Shown piece after piece: positions 51,171-52,112 of a stretch of DNA of 52,112 nucleotides (its first letter is position 1; the number at the start of each line of letters is the position of its first letter). The translations under genes and the position numbers were made by a program. Origin of the DNA: Erysipelotrichaceae bacterium. GTDB lineage: Bacteria; Bacillota_I; Bacilli_A; Erysipelotrichales; Erysipelotrichaceae. The notes beneath the pieces were generated by a model. It did not search any database. It was not told where the DNA came from and was given only the letters and a program-made list of their open reading frames with translations. Where the stretch lies: positions 94,934 through 147,045 of the forward strand of contig JAUNEN010000001.1 of NCBI GenBank assembly GCA_030525525.1, given 5' to 3'.

Positions 51171-52025
51171 ATGATCAAAAATATTAAAGCAGTCGCAGCG
51201 GATATTGATATGACACTGACAGCCAAAGGCGGAGATCTGCCCGAAATCACAAAAAAAGCATTCGATGTTCTTCATGAAAACGGCGTGCTGATCGGCCTTG
51301 CGACAGGACGTGAGCTCAATGACAGACTGTATAACCAGGGAGCCGAGTGGAAGCTTGACTACCCGCTGGACTTCCTGATCGGAATGAACGGCGGCATGCT
51401 GTGGGACAGAGTCCATGGAAATGTCTGGACAATGGATCTGATGAGCACGGACACCATGAAGGAGATTCTTACCTTCATGAAGCCGATCATTGATGAATAT
51501 GAAGTATCTGTCAATGTCGAAGGCGGCGGCAACCACGCAGCCATGCACATCAAGGGCGAACTGTTTGCCTCGATGAAAAGACGCGGCTGGAAGTTTGATG
51601 ACTTCACAGGCGATATCGAAGGCTTCTGTTCCAAACCCTGCTACAAATTCCTCTTCAGAACCACACCTGATGTAGAAAAACTCATCCGTGAAAAATTCAC
51701 ACCGGTCTACAGCGACAGATTCCAGATCATCAGCACCTTCCCGGGTACTGTTGAAATCATGGACAAAAATGTCTCCAAAGGCACAGGCCTTGCTAAAATC
51801 TGCGACGCAAACGGAATCAGCCTATCTGAAGTCATCGCATTCGGCGACAATGAAAATGACAATCCGCTCTTAGAGAGTGCAGGCTGGGGTGTATGCCTGT
51901 TAAACGGATCGGAAGGCACAAAGGCAATTGCCGATGACATCACAGAACTTGATTGTGAAGCAGGCGGCGCCGGTCAGTATCTTGTTGAAAAATACCTGAA
52001 ACCCAACGGCCTCTGGAAAGACTGA
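51171..52025 (+). CDS. HAD-superfamily phosphatase (Cof/subfamily IIB)
   Basis: A 284-residue sugar-phosphatase-like enzyme. Motif I is AADIDMTLT (nucleophile and acid/base Asp), motif II GLATGRE, motif III Lys near DKNVSKGTGL, and motif IV AFGDNENDNPLLE, with an alpha/beta cap between II and III, as in the Cof type. Motif I has Met in place of the usual Gly in DxDGT. I chose the ATG at 51171 (GGAG upstream) over a TTG at 51120. Substrate unknown. Confidence 0.92.
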   Translation: MIKNIKAVAADIDMTLTAKGGDLPEITKKAFDVLHENGVLIGLATGRELNDRLYNQGAEWKLDYPLDFLIGMNGGMLWDRVHGNVWTMDLMSTDTMKEILTFMKPIIDEYEVSVNVEGGGNHAAMHIKGELFASMKRRGWKFDDFTGDIEGFCSKPCYKFLFRTTPDVEKLIREKFTPVYSDRFQIISTFPGTVEIMDKNVSKGTGLAKICDANGISLSEVIAFGDNENDNPLLESAGWGVCLLNGSEGTKAIADDITELDCEAGGAGQYLVEKYLKPNGLWKD

Positions 52026-52064
52026 ACATGCATATGAAAAGGAACCTGGAATGAGGTCAATGGT

Positions 52065-52093
52065 GTCAACCTATATAAAGGTTGGCATTTTTT
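52065..52093 (+). terminator. Intrinsic terminator after the HAD gene
   Basis: GTCAACCT-ATATAA-AGGTTGGC followed by ATTTTTT. Confidence 0.8.
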
Positions 52094-52112
52094 GTTTTAA
52101 GTTAATCCTACC

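Overview
The window looks like chromosomal DNA of an anaerobic, gut- or rumen-type member of the Bacillota (Erysipelotrichia- or Clostridia-like; I cannot place it further). The reasons are strong AGGAGG-type ribosome binding sites, intrinsic terminators after most units, T-box leaders, ferredoxin-linked 2-oxoacid oxidoreductase, BMP- and Liv-type lipoproteins, a clostripain-family peptidase and a beta-glucuronidase. Almost everything from 133 to 44584 is on the minus strand; a set of plus-strand genes follows from 44765. I see no tRNA, rRNA, CRISPR array, insertion sequence or prophage.

Layout: 1-3.8 kb, LysR regulator, two aldo/keto reductases and a maltose-type acetyltransferase. 3.9-5.6 kb, argS with its own promoter. 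5.6-11.1 kb, a complete branched-chain amino acid ABC transporter (livK-H-M-G-F) ending in a CBS-ACT sensor protein. 11.2-14.8 kb, an Hsp70-like ATPase with a membrane segment, an overlapping membrane protein with a GrpE-like tail, and a zinc-ribbon protein. 14.9-16.2 kb, a YdjC/ChbG-like protein and a flavin reductase. 16.3-30.3 kb, the centrepiece described below. 30.3-36.2 kb, acyltransferase-3, IlvD/Edd-family dehydratase, a small HTH regulator, a BspA-type LRR protein and tandem MgtC/SapB proteins. 36.2-41.6 kb, a BMP-type (nucleoside-like) ABC transporter preceded by a 30-codon leader ORF and an attenuator-like terminator. 41.8-44.6 kb, a membrane-anchored clostripain-family peptidase. 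44.8-52.1 kb, an EIIB-like protein, a metallophosphoesterase and a P-loop kinase-like protein in one operon, a Gfo/Idh/MocA-UPF0303 fusion, an unknown 99-aa protein, beta-glucuronidase, a flavodoxin and a HAD phosphatase.

Centrepiece (16.3-30.3 kb): three T-box leaders, read here as having specifier codons GUC (Val), AUC (Ile) and CUG (Leu), each precede a unit encoding an AMP-forming acyl-CoA synthetase. The Val unit runs acyl-CoA synthetase, P-loop ATPase, ferredoxin, 2-oxoacid:ferredoxin oxidoreductase alpha, beta and gamma subunits, then branched-chain aminotransferase, and ends in a terminator. Two of the synthetases carry N-terminal HTH and cupin domains; the third is fused to a xylose-isomerase-like barrel and follows a LeuA-like protein that keeps the leucine-regulatory domain but has lost canonical catalytic residues. 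My reading is that uncharged tRNA(Val/Ile/Leu) switches on salvage of branched short-chain fatty acids (isobutyrate, 2-methylbutyrate, isovalerate): activation to the CoA thioester, reductive carboxylation to the 2-oxoacid by ferredoxin, and transamination to the amino acid. The liv transporter, encoded nearby, would supply the same amino acids when they are available outside. The gene content and leaders are seen directly; the direction of flux and the substrates are inference.
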